DNA of 64,000 nt from Acinetobacter lactucae (GTDB lineage: Bacteria; Pseudomonadota; Gammaproteobacteria; Pseudomonadales; Moraxellaceae), in contig NZ_LRPE01000013.1 of the NCBI RefSeq assembly GCF_001605885.1, positions 62,001 through 126,000 on the forward strand. The letters are read 5' to 3'. Each line of letters begins with the position of its first letter. Position 1 is the first letter of the stretch. Positions 55,692 through 64,000 of the stretch are shown here, piece by piece. The position numbers and the translations under genes were made by a program. The notes beneath the pieces were generated by a model. The model searched no databases, was not told the DNA's origin, and saw only the letters and a list, made by a program, of their open reading frames with translations.

Positions 55692-58600
55692 CTAATTTAC
55701 AAAAGATAATTTCATTTTTAAAATCCCAGCCTCAACTAATTTTTGTTGTTGCTCTGGACTCAATGGAATCTGCTCTTGATTGTTTGCAATGGCATAATGT
55801 GCTTTTTTCCAAGTTACCAAATCAAGTTCTAATGAGCTTAGAACGCTCTCTGCTTGTAAAGTCCACTGATTCATTTTTTCATCACATGCTTGCTCTAAAT
55901 CCTTGAGGCTAAGTGTGCTTAGCTCATTTACATCAATAAAGCTCTGATGATTTACCTGATCTACAAGCAATGGCTTCAAGCATGGAAATTCCTGTTGCAA
56001 CAAATTAATTTTTTCATTTTTATAAGCTGTACAGTGATTTTCTATAACTAATAATTTACCTGCAACTGAAGAATTTAATTGCTGGCGAATACCATCATAA
56101 AGATGCTCAGTTAAGCCATCTAAAGAAGAAAAATCCCCTTTTTGCATTTGTTCTCTATATTTTTTACGGTATTCATCTGCTTTCTCTTCTATATCCGTCA
56201 GGCTTTCCTCTAAAATTGAAATTCTGTCTTCGATTATTTCGAGAGCTTCAATATCTGAAGAGAATTGGGCTAATACTTCAGCACCAGACAACTTAAATAG
56301 CAATTCTTGAACTATTAAACGATGCTTTTTTAAGTTTGAAGTAATACTTTCATGTCTATCCAAACATTTTTTATAGTTAGGAACAATATAACCACTCGAT
56401 ATATTATTGATATCTTTCATATTATATGTATAAATATCTAACCCGACTTCATTTGCTAGCTCTAATAGCTTCTCGTCCGCTTTAACAAAATTCATTGTCC
56501 GAAGTGCATGAATAAATGTATTACTACTCGCTTGAATTTGTTTCTTTGCCGTCTCACTAGCATTATCATTATTTAAAACAGCATCAACAATATTACCGAT
56601 GGTATTTAGACACATTTTGAAAATTAATACTGAAAATTCATGATGCGTTTTGGCATCTTTTTCCATAATGTCAATTAGCACACTACTACGCTCTTTGATT
56701 TTACGACAAGCCATTTGCACTTTTTCTGCATAAAGAGTTGCCTGCTGTACTCTTTCATAAAGAGACAATTGCTGATCAGCAATATCTAAGGTATTAACAT
56801 CTCTTAATGCAGTCTTTTGCAGATGCAGTGGCTTTACCTTTTCAACCAAAGCGATGATTTCATTTCTTTGCTTTAAAAGCGGTTTAATTTTCAGTACATC
56901 TTCTTTAAAAACGATGCTATCTAATGACTCAGTTGTCGCTTTAAGTTGTTCAAATAAATTTTGTGCGTGGATTAAGCTATCTTTTGCCTCTACAGTTTGA
57001 ACCCCTAAGGTTGTACTGTTGAGCGGTGCAAAATGATGTTGAATTTGATCATAGCCATAGGTGGTTGCCAGTATCTCAATTTGTTTTGCATAGCTATCAT
57101 CCGATTTGCCCTCAAACCATAATTGAGCTTCTTCAATCATGTTTGAAAGCTTGGCTATAGGATATGTTTTCCAAACAGCTTTATGCGCAGTCGGGTCCAG
57201 AATTTCAATTAAATGTAATTTATGACACCACCACATCCAGTCATCAAAAACATTTTTACTGGTATTTTTTGAAAATGAGACATAGCCAAAATACCAATCT
57301 TGCTCTGCTTTTTCTAAACTCCATGTGTTCTCTGTTTTGTCTAAACCCACAATTTTGGCAAGAAATATAGGGATATTTGCTACACTCAATTGCGGTGTAT
57401 CTAAATTCAAAAACAAGTCAGCATGTTCATGTTTTTGATAACCTTTAGCCTCATAGATTGATGGTACTTTGAGTTTATTCAAAATACTTTCAATCTCTTT
57501 GACATCTATATCTTTGAAGGAAGTAGAAAGAATACTGGTCCGTTCTTTCTGCTCTATTGCCAATTGATACCATGCTTTGAATAGGATGTTACGCTCTTCC
57601 TCTGACAACTTCCCATCTATACGCAAGGGCCAAGCAATTTGGCCTTTATCATTCAGATGCTGTCGCCAATTGACAATAGACTGCTGGACATTATCTGCAA
57701 TACCCTTTAATTTGCTTTTAAATTTTTTAATAAAGCTATCTAAGGTCAGATCAACCTTGTATTTTTTACAAATACTTAAATCTAAACCTATACGTTCTAA
57801 CTGATCCACTTCGGTTGGGTTTACATAATGCAGCAAAATTGCATCTCGCAACGCATCATCAGCGTCTAAACGAATATACTGCTCATACAGATTCACAGAT
57901 GCCGTTAAAGCTAAAACTGGAGTACGCCCTGAATCTCTACGATAATCTGCTGAAAATGTATGAAGTGCATCGAGCTCTTGGCGATTACTCACCCAAGCGA
58001 ATAAGGCTTTCCCTTTAGGATTTAACTTAAATGAATCTAAAGTGACTAAACCATTGCTTGGTTCTGTCAAAATGACCAAATCCTTCGCTGGACTATTTAC
58101 TGAAATTGCATAAATAGATTGATTATAAGACCAATTATTATCCAACAAACGAATAAGACCTGTCACACGTGTAGCGAGTTTCAGTAAAGGTTGCTGGCTA
58201 CTTTTCTGTTGTAATTCATCTAAGGCTTTTTCTAGCCCATCGCTCATATTCGGCTCTTTAAATATTAACGAGTTTTGCTGAGCACTTTTATAGCGAATAT
58301 CTAAATTCATCAGCATCGATATGCTTGGGCCAATATGCGTTGCTTCCTCTTCTAAAAGCTCCAAAGATTGACCAACTATACTTTGCCATAAAGCATCTGC
58401 TGCAAATTCAACGGCAGGATGGTCATAAAGTAGATTTAATAGATATTTAAATTCGATTTTAGATAAAGGAATCAGGAAGGCTTGTCTGCCTTTATTACTC
58501 TGTTCTCTGATAGAAAAGGTTTTCAAGTTATCAAGCAACGTGTCTAAACTCAAAACTTGCTCAACAGCAGGATATAACCATTCATCGTTACGCTCACGAA

Positions 58601-59969
58601 CAAACTTGGCCTGTTCTAATGCTTTACGACACTCTAAACGATCTAAATAAATCAACTTATATCGTGTTGCCACAGGTTCTTGATGTTCATTCTTTAATGC
58701 AAAAATAGCCGCTGCATTATTTATATGAGCTAAAGGAAGCGGCAATTGACCATATAACAATGTTTGGCAGTGTTTGAGAATCTCTTGATCACGTGTTTGT
58801 ATACCTTCAACCGCCCCTTTATCGAGTACATGTTTTTCGACACGTCCCGAACCTGCTAAAACTGCATTAAATAACTCACCGATATCTTCAACGTCTTTAT
58901 TGGCTTGTCTGTATTGTTCTAATACCGCATCAATATTTGCCATGATGACGTTAAACCAACCGAAGTTCGCAGCACTCATCGCATAAGCTGCTTCAACTAA
59001 ACCGACTGGATAGTCATAGGTGAGTTTCTTTTGTTGTTTAAGCTTCTCGACATAGTCCGACACATCAGCAAATGCGTTGTGTTCAAGCTCGACTAATTCA
59101 AAGCGTCGAGCAACAGATTGAATTTCTCTAAGTTGCTGACCTAAAAGCGGTGAACACAAAGCGACATAACGTAACCATGGTAGTTTACGGCGTGGATCTT
59201 CTTCTTTAATTGCCTTACCAATCAAACGAATCGCTTGTCCATCTAATCGCTGATTATTGTCATCTTCTAAGCCAAATGAAGCGGCTTCCGCAACAGTTTC
59301 TAGCTCATCCAACACAATCAGAATATATTGAATACCAAAGGTTTTAATATATTCATAAGCTTGTTGCACCAAACCAACTACTAATTTTGTATCTTCATAT
59401 AGTATTTCTTCAGAATGCTGTTTCTCTAACTCTAAGATGTCAGCCAACTTTTGTGATGAAAATCCGATGGGTTTTAAACGCTGAAAAGCTTGTTTTGCAA
59501 TTGTACTTTGAATGGAATGATCGAACTCTTGTGTTGCAAGCGGTAGTAAGGCTTTATATAAGCCATACGCGAACCAGTTATCTGAGTTTTGATAATCAGA
59601 TGCAACCTGTGAATAGCGAATATATAAAGCCAAATATTCATCACGTTTTGCTTGATCAAAAAGTGTTTGATTCTGTAATTGACCTTTTTCATCACGTACA
59701 AACCATCCTTTTGATGATTCATTGATTTGAGCAATAAGTTCATGCCCTAGACGGGATTTACCACGTCCCCATTCTGCTTCAACAGCAAATACATGAGCAA
59801 ACTGGTCTTGTGTATGATCAACCGTCTGAATAAAAGTTTTAAAGCGTTTAAAGAACCGACTTTGACCAACCAATGGATCACACGGTGGATAATCTGACAC
59901 ACCTGTTGCAGCCCAACGGTGTTGTTGAGCTAAATTTGTGATCATGTCGTTGTCAATTTCTAAACGCAT
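55692..59969 (-). CDS. Giant 1425-residue P-loop ATPase of the defence operon
   Basis: A 1425-residue soluble protein. Walker A is AEWGRGKS (residues 65-72) and Walker B YILIVLDE (215-222), as in STAND or AAA-type signal ATPases and the BrxC/PglY class. The remaining thousand residues hold helical and probable coiled-coil regions (about 1080-1330). A well-placed GAGGG precedes the ATG at 59969. Size and place beside a methyltransferase recall the large ATPases of BREX and MADS; a sensor or loader role is inference. Confidence 0.85.
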   Translation of the reverse strand: MRLEIDNDMITNLAQQHRWAATGVSDYPPCDPLVGQSRFFKRFKTFIQTVDHTQDQFAHVFAVEAEWGRGKSRLGHELIAQINESSKGWFVRDEKGQLQNQTLFDQAKRDEYLALYIRYSQVASDYQNSDNWFAYGLYKALLPLATQEFDHSIQSTIAKQAFQRLKPIGFSSQKLADILELEKQHSEEILYEDTKLVVGLVQQAYEYIKTFGIQYILIVLDELETVAEAASFGLEDDNNQRLDGQAIRLIGKAIKEEDPRRKLPWLRYVALCSPLLGQQLREIQSVARRFELVELEHNAFADVSDYVEKLKQQKKLTYDYPVGLVEAAYAMSAANFGWFNVIMANIDAVLEQYRQANKDVEDIGELFNAVLAGSGRVEKHVLDKGAVEGIQTRDQEILKHCQTLLYGQLPLPLAHINNAAAIFALKNEHQEPVATRYKLIYLDRLECRKALEQAKFVRERNDEWLYPAVEQVLSLDTLLDNLKTFSIREQSNKGRQAFLIPLSKIEFKYLLNLLYDHPAVEFAADALWQSIVGQSLELLEEEATHIGPSISMLMNLDIRYKSAQQNSLIFKEPNMSDGLEKALDELQQKSSQQPLLKLATRVTGLIRLLDNNWSYNQSIYAISVNSPAKDLVILTEPSNGLVTLDSFKLNPKGKALFAWVSNRQELDALHTFSADYRRDSGRTPVLALTASVNLYEQYIRLDADDALRDAILLHYVNPTEVDQLERIGLDLSICKKYKVDLTLDSFIKKFKSKLKGIADNVQQSIVNWRQHLNDKGQIAWPLRIDGKLSEEERNILFKAWYQLAIEQKERTSILSTSFKDIDVKEIESILNKLKVPSIYEAKGYQKHEHADLFLNLDTPQLSVANIPIFLAKIVGLDKTENTWSLEKAEQDWYFGYVSFSKNTSKNVFDDWMWWCHKLHLIEILDPTAHKAVWKTYPIAKLSNMIEEAQLWFEGKSDDSYAKQIEILATTYGYDQIQHHFAPLNSTTLGVQTVEAKDSLIHAQNLFEQLKATTESLDSIVFKEDVLKIKPLLKQRNEIIALVEKVKPLHLQKTALRDVNTLDIADQQLSLYERVQQATLYAEKVQMACRKIKERSSVLIDIMEKDAKTHHEFSVLIFKMCLNTIGNIVDAVLNNDNASETAKKQIQASSNTFIHALRTMNFVKADEKLLELANEVGLDIYTYNMKDINNISSGYIVPNYKKCLDRHESITSNLKKHRLIVQELLFKLSGAEVLAQFSSDIEALEIIEDRISILEESLTDIEEKADEYRKKYREQMQKGDFSSLDGLTEHLYDGIRQQLNSSVAGKLLVIENHCTAYKNEKINLLQQEFPCLKPLLVDQVNHQSFIDVNELSTLSLKDLEQACDEKMNQWTLQAESVLSSLELDLVTWKKAHYAIANNQEQIPLSPEQQQKLVEAGILKMKLSFVN

Positions 59970-60013
59970 GTTTTTTCCCTCAGAACAATTCTTTGAATAT
60001 CTTTAAATACGAT

Positions 60014-61183
60014 TTAATTTTTTGAAAGTAGATAGTTTTGGCGTCGCTCTACTACACTGTCTTTGATGACTTGTTGTATGTATTTACTTTTACGCCCAAA
60101 AATTGGCGATAGAGGTAAGCTATAACACGCATCACTCAATGCAGGGTGAATACTGAATTGCCCCAACTCACCCATTCCCCCATCTCGATATTGCCATAGC
60201 TTGAGTTCTAATGCTTGTTTAATCAATGCTGCTAAAGTTTGGTTTAAATCATTCAGTGTTGATGTATGCGGATAACATATTACTCCCAATGCGCTCAAAA
60301 CTTTTAAGATCAAATCAGCGAGCGTGCCAATCTCAACCTCATCACCTTCTACACCGATGGCAATAACTTTGACCTCATGTGCTGCGTAATGACTTTGTCC
60401 CTGAGCTAAGCTTAAGTTAAACCCTGCACCGTGTTCTGCAGCCCAAACATCTTGGGTATATACCATTAGCGCCAAAAGCATCAGCCAAGGATTAGCATTT
60501 AACACATCTAAATACACTGTACTTTGCGGTGATTTGATTTGTAATGCCCATCGCTCTCGTGCATAGCCTTGGTCTTTAGCCAATACTATGAGTCTGCCTG
60601 CTGACCAATTTTTTTCAAAGTCTCTGTGTGTTAGATCAATTTCATCAAGGGTCTGAATATCTGCCTGTGTCGCTTGTAAGTCGTATGCTACTTTTAGAAT
60701 TCTAAATAAAATTGGGTATGCTGAATTTTCATGTAATTCACAGCCAAGTAATTCACGTTCAAGGCTAGCCAACGGCGTTGCTTCAAGCTGGGCAGGTGCT
60801 TCAACATGTTCCAGTAGCCAACCACTTGCTTCTCCCAAGGTTTGGATACGTTGTATAAGGACCATAGAGTCTTGTATGTGTTGTGCTTCTTTACAACGTG
60901 CAATTGCCAAACCAACCCAATACTTACGAATTTCAGGATCTAAAGCAAGTAAGCTTAAATGCCATTCCGCACTATTGTTTAGGGCAGCGTGACTTTGTAT
61001 CAGTGCTTTTATTAGACCATAGCCTGTGACTTGTTCGCCATTCGAAATAGGTTGCAGTAATTGCAATAGCTCCGGCAGAAGCAAGTCTTTTTGACTTACT
61101 TCTATTGCCGTGTGTTGCCATAAATGCTTTTGCGCATTTATGGCTCTATTAGCTTTGGTTAAAAGTTCAGGAGTAGATGTCAT
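60014..61183 (-). CDS. Unknown 389-residue protein of the defence operon
   Basis: A soluble, mainly helical protein with a beta-containing middle (SAGRLIVLAKDQGYARERWALQIKSPQSTVYLDVL, and HEVKVIAIGVEGDEVEIG). No motif of a known enzyme is visible. It starts at 61183 with AGGTGA overlapping the stop of the specificity gene and ends 44 bases before the large ATPase gene. By position it may link the modification part to the ATPase part. Confidence 0.75.
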   Translation of the reverse strand: MTSTPELLTKANRAINAQKHLWQHTAIEVSQKDLLLPELLQLLQPISNGEQVTGYGLIKALIQSHAALNNSAEWHLSLLALDPEIRKYWVGLAIARCKEAQHIQDSMVLIQRIQTLGEASGWLLEHVEAPAQLEATPLASLERELLGCELHENSAYPILFRILKVAYDLQATQADIQTLDEIDLTHRDFEKNWSAGRLIVLAKDQGYARERWALQIKSPQSTVYLDVLNANPWLMLLALMVYTQDVWAAEHGAGFNLSLAQGQSHYAAHEVKVIAIGVEGDEVEIGTLADLILKVLSALGVICYPHTSTLNDLNQTLAALIKQALELKLWQYRDGGMGELGQFSIHPALSDACYSLPLSPIFGRKSKYIQQVIKDSVVERRQNYLLSKN

Positions 61184-61190
61184 ACTTCAC

Positions 61191-62723
61191 CTACTCAAGT
61201 GTTTTGGCTTGTTCTAGCAGATCGTAGAATTCATCTAAATCTGAGAATAAAGGTTTACTACCAGCCACAGCATAACCGTCTTCAGTCATTTGGCTTAAGA
61301 TGGCACGATCTAAACTTGTAACGCCCTGTTCTAAAACATTATGTGCTTGGATTAGATGATCTTCAGTAATCATTCCCTCAACCAAACCCTCCACTATTTC
61401 TTTTGCAACATGCGTTAATTTTGTTGCATATTCCTCTAGCAAAACGGATTGAGTAGACAATTTAGCAATATGTTCCCAATCATCAACTAGTTCTGGTACA
61501 GGTACTGTTTCCAAATCATCTTCTGAAATCACAGGATATGTTGTCCATGTACAACGCTGAAGTAGAAGTAATTTACCTGCATCATGGCGTAAATACTCTT
61601 TTAACCAATAGCCAAAGCTTTTATTCTTAGGCTTTAATCTTGCTAAAAACACAGAGTAAAAAATATCTTGTGATGACTCTTCAACAACAGCTATCGCCCC
61701 TCTATTTGGTCGTCTGGTAGAAATAGCCACATCTCCTGCATCAAAAACTCTTTGAGCATTATTAGGCACATCAAAATAAGTGTAATGTGTGCCCTGACCA
61801 AATTTCCCAGTTGCGGTATCTAAATCTCCAATTTCCTTATAAATACAGTTTGTCTCAGGTCTTACTTTACTTCTAACTGTCGGAGACAATTCACCAATAG
61901 TGGCTAGAACCCCAAATTTATTTTTTAGATATTTTTCAACTTGTAGATATTGTTCAGCATAATACTCTGCATTCAATCTCGGGACTAAGTTATCTAATGA
62001 TACTCTACCATAACGCTGTACAGGACTACTTAAATTAAGACCTTCAAACAAATTATCAAAGTAGCTTTTTATTTGTTTTCTTAAACTTTTCGCCCACTCG
62101 CGCAGTAACTCAGCTTGACGAACTTTATCACCAATATATTTTTGAGCGATTAAATTTACTTTGGGAAGTGTTAATACTCGTACGCTAGGAAAATCAATTG
62201 CCGGTCGAGTCGCACCATAAGCTTCACGCCAAATAACGTCTTGACCTATATCACTTTCCAAATATGCCACTAAAAAATAACTATCTATTAATTCTGGTTT
62301 GGGGTGGAATCTAACTGAATGCTGACTAATATTTCCTGGCAAATGTAATTCTGAGACGACAGCAGATTTACCAAATTTCGCACCAGTAATTGTTAATAGA
62401 ATATCACCTGCTTTTAAGCGACTCCTTGCTAATTTTTCGTCATCATCTTCAGAAATATAAACTGCTTTTTGACTATCAAGAAACATCCCTTCAACTTCTG
62501 AAGTACGATAAAATTTCACTTTACCATTTTGTAGATAATTAGCCCCTAATGGAGTCGCTCCACTCGCTACTCCTCTAGACTTATCAATAACATCATTTAA
62601 GAAAATTACACCAACATTCTGCTTAATCTTATTAATTTGATTTTGAAAATTGGGCTGATAATGCCAAGCGTCAATACGCCGTTCCGATAGATTTTCTACT
62701 GTCTGCTTATAAATTACAGCCAT
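61191..62723 (-). CDS. hsdS: Type I restriction-like DNA specificity subunit (HsdS)
   Basis: A 510-residue protein with two target-recognition modules, the first at about 40-200 (GDILLTITGAKFGKSAVV, then VRVLTLPKVNLIAQKYIGDKV) and the second at about 255-440 (GDVAISTRRPNRGAIAVVE, then DDLETVPVP), each followed by a conserved helix. Such proteins recognise a split DNA sequence and steer the methylase. It starts 2 bases after the methylase stop. Unlike normal type I systems no HsdR follows in the window. Confidence 0.9.
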   Translation of the reverse strand: MAVIYKQTVENLSERRIDAWHYQPNFQNQINKIKQNVGVIFLNDVIDKSRGVASGATPLGANYLQNGKVKFYRTSEVEGMFLDSQKAVYISEDDDEKLARSRLKAGDILLTITGAKFGKSAVVSELHLPGNISQHSVRFHPKPELIDSYFLVAYLESDIGQDVIWREAYGATRPAIDFPSVRVLTLPKVNLIAQKYIGDKVRQAELLREWAKSLRKQIKSYFDNLFEGLNLSSPVQRYGRVSLDNLVPRLNAEYYAEQYLQVEKYLKNKFGVLATIGELSPTVRSKVRPETNCIYKEIGDLDTATGKFGQGTHYTYFDVPNNAQRVFDAGDVAISTRRPNRGAIAVVEESSQDIFYSVFLARLKPKNKSFGYWLKEYLRHDAGKLLLLQRCTWTTYPVISEDDLETVPVPELVDDWEHIAKLSTQSVLLEEYATKLTHVAKEIVEGLVEGMITEDHLIQAHNVLEQGVTSLDRAILSQMTEDGYAVAGSKPLFSDLDEFYDLLEQAKTLE

Positions 62724-62725
62724 GA

Positions 62726-64000
62726 TTAAATACCTCGCTTATAAGCCGTGACAATAGTATCCAAATCATTTGGCACACCAGCGTTATAATCTTCAATATT
62801 ATTTTTCACCAAATAACCTAAAGTATCCGCTACTGCCATAAAGACATCCGTCTGTGGCTCTGCTAAAAATTCTTCAGGTTTTTCTGGGCTTGCTGCGCGT
62901 TTTTGCAAATATAAAATCGAGGTTTTTGCACCCGTACCCGATAACTTAAAGGTATCACTTGGTAATGAGATCACCGCTTTTACAATGGCTTTACCACCGA
63001 CAAACTCACCTGTTTGTTCATCTTTTTTACCCATTATGTACTCACGCACATAACGGTCGCCCGAATTACACAGCACACCATCTGGCAACACAATAAACAA
63101 ACGACCACCCGGTTTTAACAACTGTAAACAACGGTCAATAAACAATACTGCAGGATCAATATTTGCACCCACAGGTTTCCAATAGCCTTTATTATCAGGC
63201 TTACTACCTAAGGCTAAACCACTAACTGTTGGGAATAATCCATATAGTATATTTTTGCCTTTTGTACCCACAGGACGTAAGTCAGTACGATAACCAGCCC
63301 ATATAGGTTCACCATTTTCATCAAGTTCAAGTGGACCTACGTCCTGCCAGCTCATTTTAAGATAATCATAATAAGCGTTATAGCTTTCTACTGTTTTCTC
63401 TGCAGGGCGGAAACCGCCTAAAATTTGTTCCATATTGGCTTCGTATACTTTTTTGGAATCGCTGCCTTTTTTATCATTACCAAATTTCGGTGTTCCAAAT
63501 GGTGGGTTAGTGCAAATCAAATCAAAAGAACATGGTTTTAATGCAGGTGCAGTTAAAGAATTATCCGTATAAAAAACTTTAGCCTTTGGTGCTCCTTGTA
63601 ATGCCATATTGACACGTGCAAGCATTACCATACGTGGTGCAGCATCCGCACCTACTAAAGACTCATCACGTATTTTCTGTTTTAAATTCTTTTTTTCAGT
63701 TTCACTTAAACCCACTAATTGTGTATCAATCAAATGATCAAACTGACTTAAAGCAACTGAACCAAAACCAAAAGAACCGCAAGTTGGGTCACAGAAACGG
63801 AAATCACCATTTGAGAAACGTGCCATAAACTCATCATCACTAGATAAGTCGTGAATCGCCATTTCTATCATAGCTTGCTTTACAGGATTTGGGGTTAAGT
63901 AAACACCTAGACCACCTTTAGACTCAAAATTGGCACGTAGAAAAACGTCAAAAACACGTCCAAGTAAATCACCTGATACATCACCTAAAGTGCCGCGCTC
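62726..64000 (-). CDS. hsdM: N6-adenine DNA methyltransferase (HsdM-like), cut by window edge
   Basis: The frame stays open to base 64000, so the N-terminus is missing and 424 residues are visible. The visible part has GRVFDVFLRANFESKGG, the SAM-binding motif DPTCGSFGFG and the catalytic NPPF motif (ICTNPPFGTP), as in type I methylases. An internal ATG at 63871 is not the start because the family-conserved sequence continues upstream. It marks host DNA as self. The gene order here is M, then S, then the unusual set. Confidence 0.92.
   Translation of the reverse strand, partial: ERGTLGDVSGDLLGRVFDVFLRANFESKGGLGVYLTPNPVKQAMIEMAIHDLSSDDEFMARFSNGDFRFCDPTCGSFGFGSVALSQFDHLIDTQLVGLSETEKKNLKQKIRDESLVGADAAPRMVMLARVNMALQGAPKAKVFYTDNSLTAPALKPCSFDLICTNPPFGTPKFGNDKKGSDSKKVYEANMEQILGGFRPAEKTVESYNAYYDYLKMSWQDVGPLELDENGEPIWAGYRTDLRPVGTKGKNILYGLFPTVSGLALGSKPDNKGYWKPVGANIDPAVLFIDRCLQLLKPGGRLFIVLPDGVLCNSGDRYVREYIMGKKDEQTGEFVGGKAIVKAVISLPSDTFKLSGTGAKTSILYLQKRAASPEKPEEFLAEPQTDVFMAVADTLGYLVKNNIEDYNAGVPNDLDTIVTAYKRGI

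Noticed and set aside
62726..63871. Methylase starting at the ATG at 63871
   Set aside because: The open frame continues to the window edge with family-typical sequence, so the true start is outside.
50003..64000. BREX system
   Set aside because: A kinase, large ATPase and methylase fit type 2 BREX superficially, but no PglZ phosphatase-like or BrxL gene is visible and the methylase is HsdM-like with a separate specificity subunit.
50003..64000. Ordinary type I restriction-modification system
   Set aside because: No HsdR helicase is present in the window and seven further genes are coupled to M and S.
50003..64000. DISARM or Dnd/Ssp phosphorothioation system
   Set aside because: No DrmA/B/C or phospholipase D gene and no DndA/C/D/E-like sulfur genes were seen.
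1..64000. CRISPR arrays, rRNA, tRNA or insertion sequences
   Set aside because: No regular spacer repeats, tRNA-like cloverleaf with CCA context, rRNA or transposase frames were seen on either strand.

Overview
The window reads as a chromosomal segment of an Acinetobacter species, most likely of the A. baumannii group. The evidence is the AT-rich composition, the betT2-betT1-betI-betB-betA choline block, a pga polysaccharide block, and a hemophilin (hphA/Slam/TonB/heme oxygenase) locus of the kind described in A. baumannii. No rRNA, tRNA, insertion sequence or CRISPR array was seen. These assignments rest on reading motifs and recalling families, not on database searches.

Layout. 1-4.9 kb: a minus-strand aromatic-ring oxygenase cluster (Rieske ferredoxin, small HTH-like protein, Rieske oxygenase, SDR dehydrogenase, extradiol-type VOC dioxygenase, ferredoxin reductase, truncated MFS transporter), divergent from an IclR regulator. 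6-8 kb: pnuC with a small unknown gene, then a crotonase-family gene. 8-11.8 kb: pgaB-pgaC-pgaD with no pgaA next to them. 12-17.7 kb: housekeeping genes (FKBP isomerase, YaeQ, DctA-type symporter, COG0523 GTPase, small secreted protein, acyl-CoA thioesterase, MarC). 17.7-25.6 kb: choline uptake and glycine-betaine synthesis; the two transporters diverge from betIBA across a perfect 46-bp palindrome. 26-34.2 kb: mqo, a small membrane protein, mmuM with an APC permease, a serine hydrolase lipoprotein split by an apparent frameshift, a DUF1275 protein and a small secreted Cys protein. 34.2-43.7 kb: an iron- and heme-regulated operon reading fecI-fecR-hphR-hphA-hsmA-tonB-hemO-DUF454, with Fur-like palindromes and an internal terminator. 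43.8-48.8 kb: a LysR regulator divergent from an aldolase/dehydratase-MFS-OprD porin catabolic unit.

48.9-49.7 kb is a gene-poor stretch. It carries a structured C4-like antisense RNA, its own complementary target, an 11-codon leader ORF and a second copy of the small Cys-rich secreted protein family.

50.0-64.0 kb is a tightly packed minus-strand operon of nine genes, cut by the right edge. It encodes an N6 DNA methyltransferase, a type I-like specificity subunit, an unknown protein, a 1425-residue P-loop ATPase, an unknown protein with a possible winged helix, a NurA-like nuclease, a HerA-like translocase, a small unknown protein and a Ser/Thr kinase with a TPR-like tail. No HsdR is visible. 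The composition matches the methylation-associated defence system (MADS) class. The likely logic is that methylation marks self DNA, the ATPase and kinase sense or signal, and HerA-NurA destroys invading DNA. This is the most interesting part of the window.
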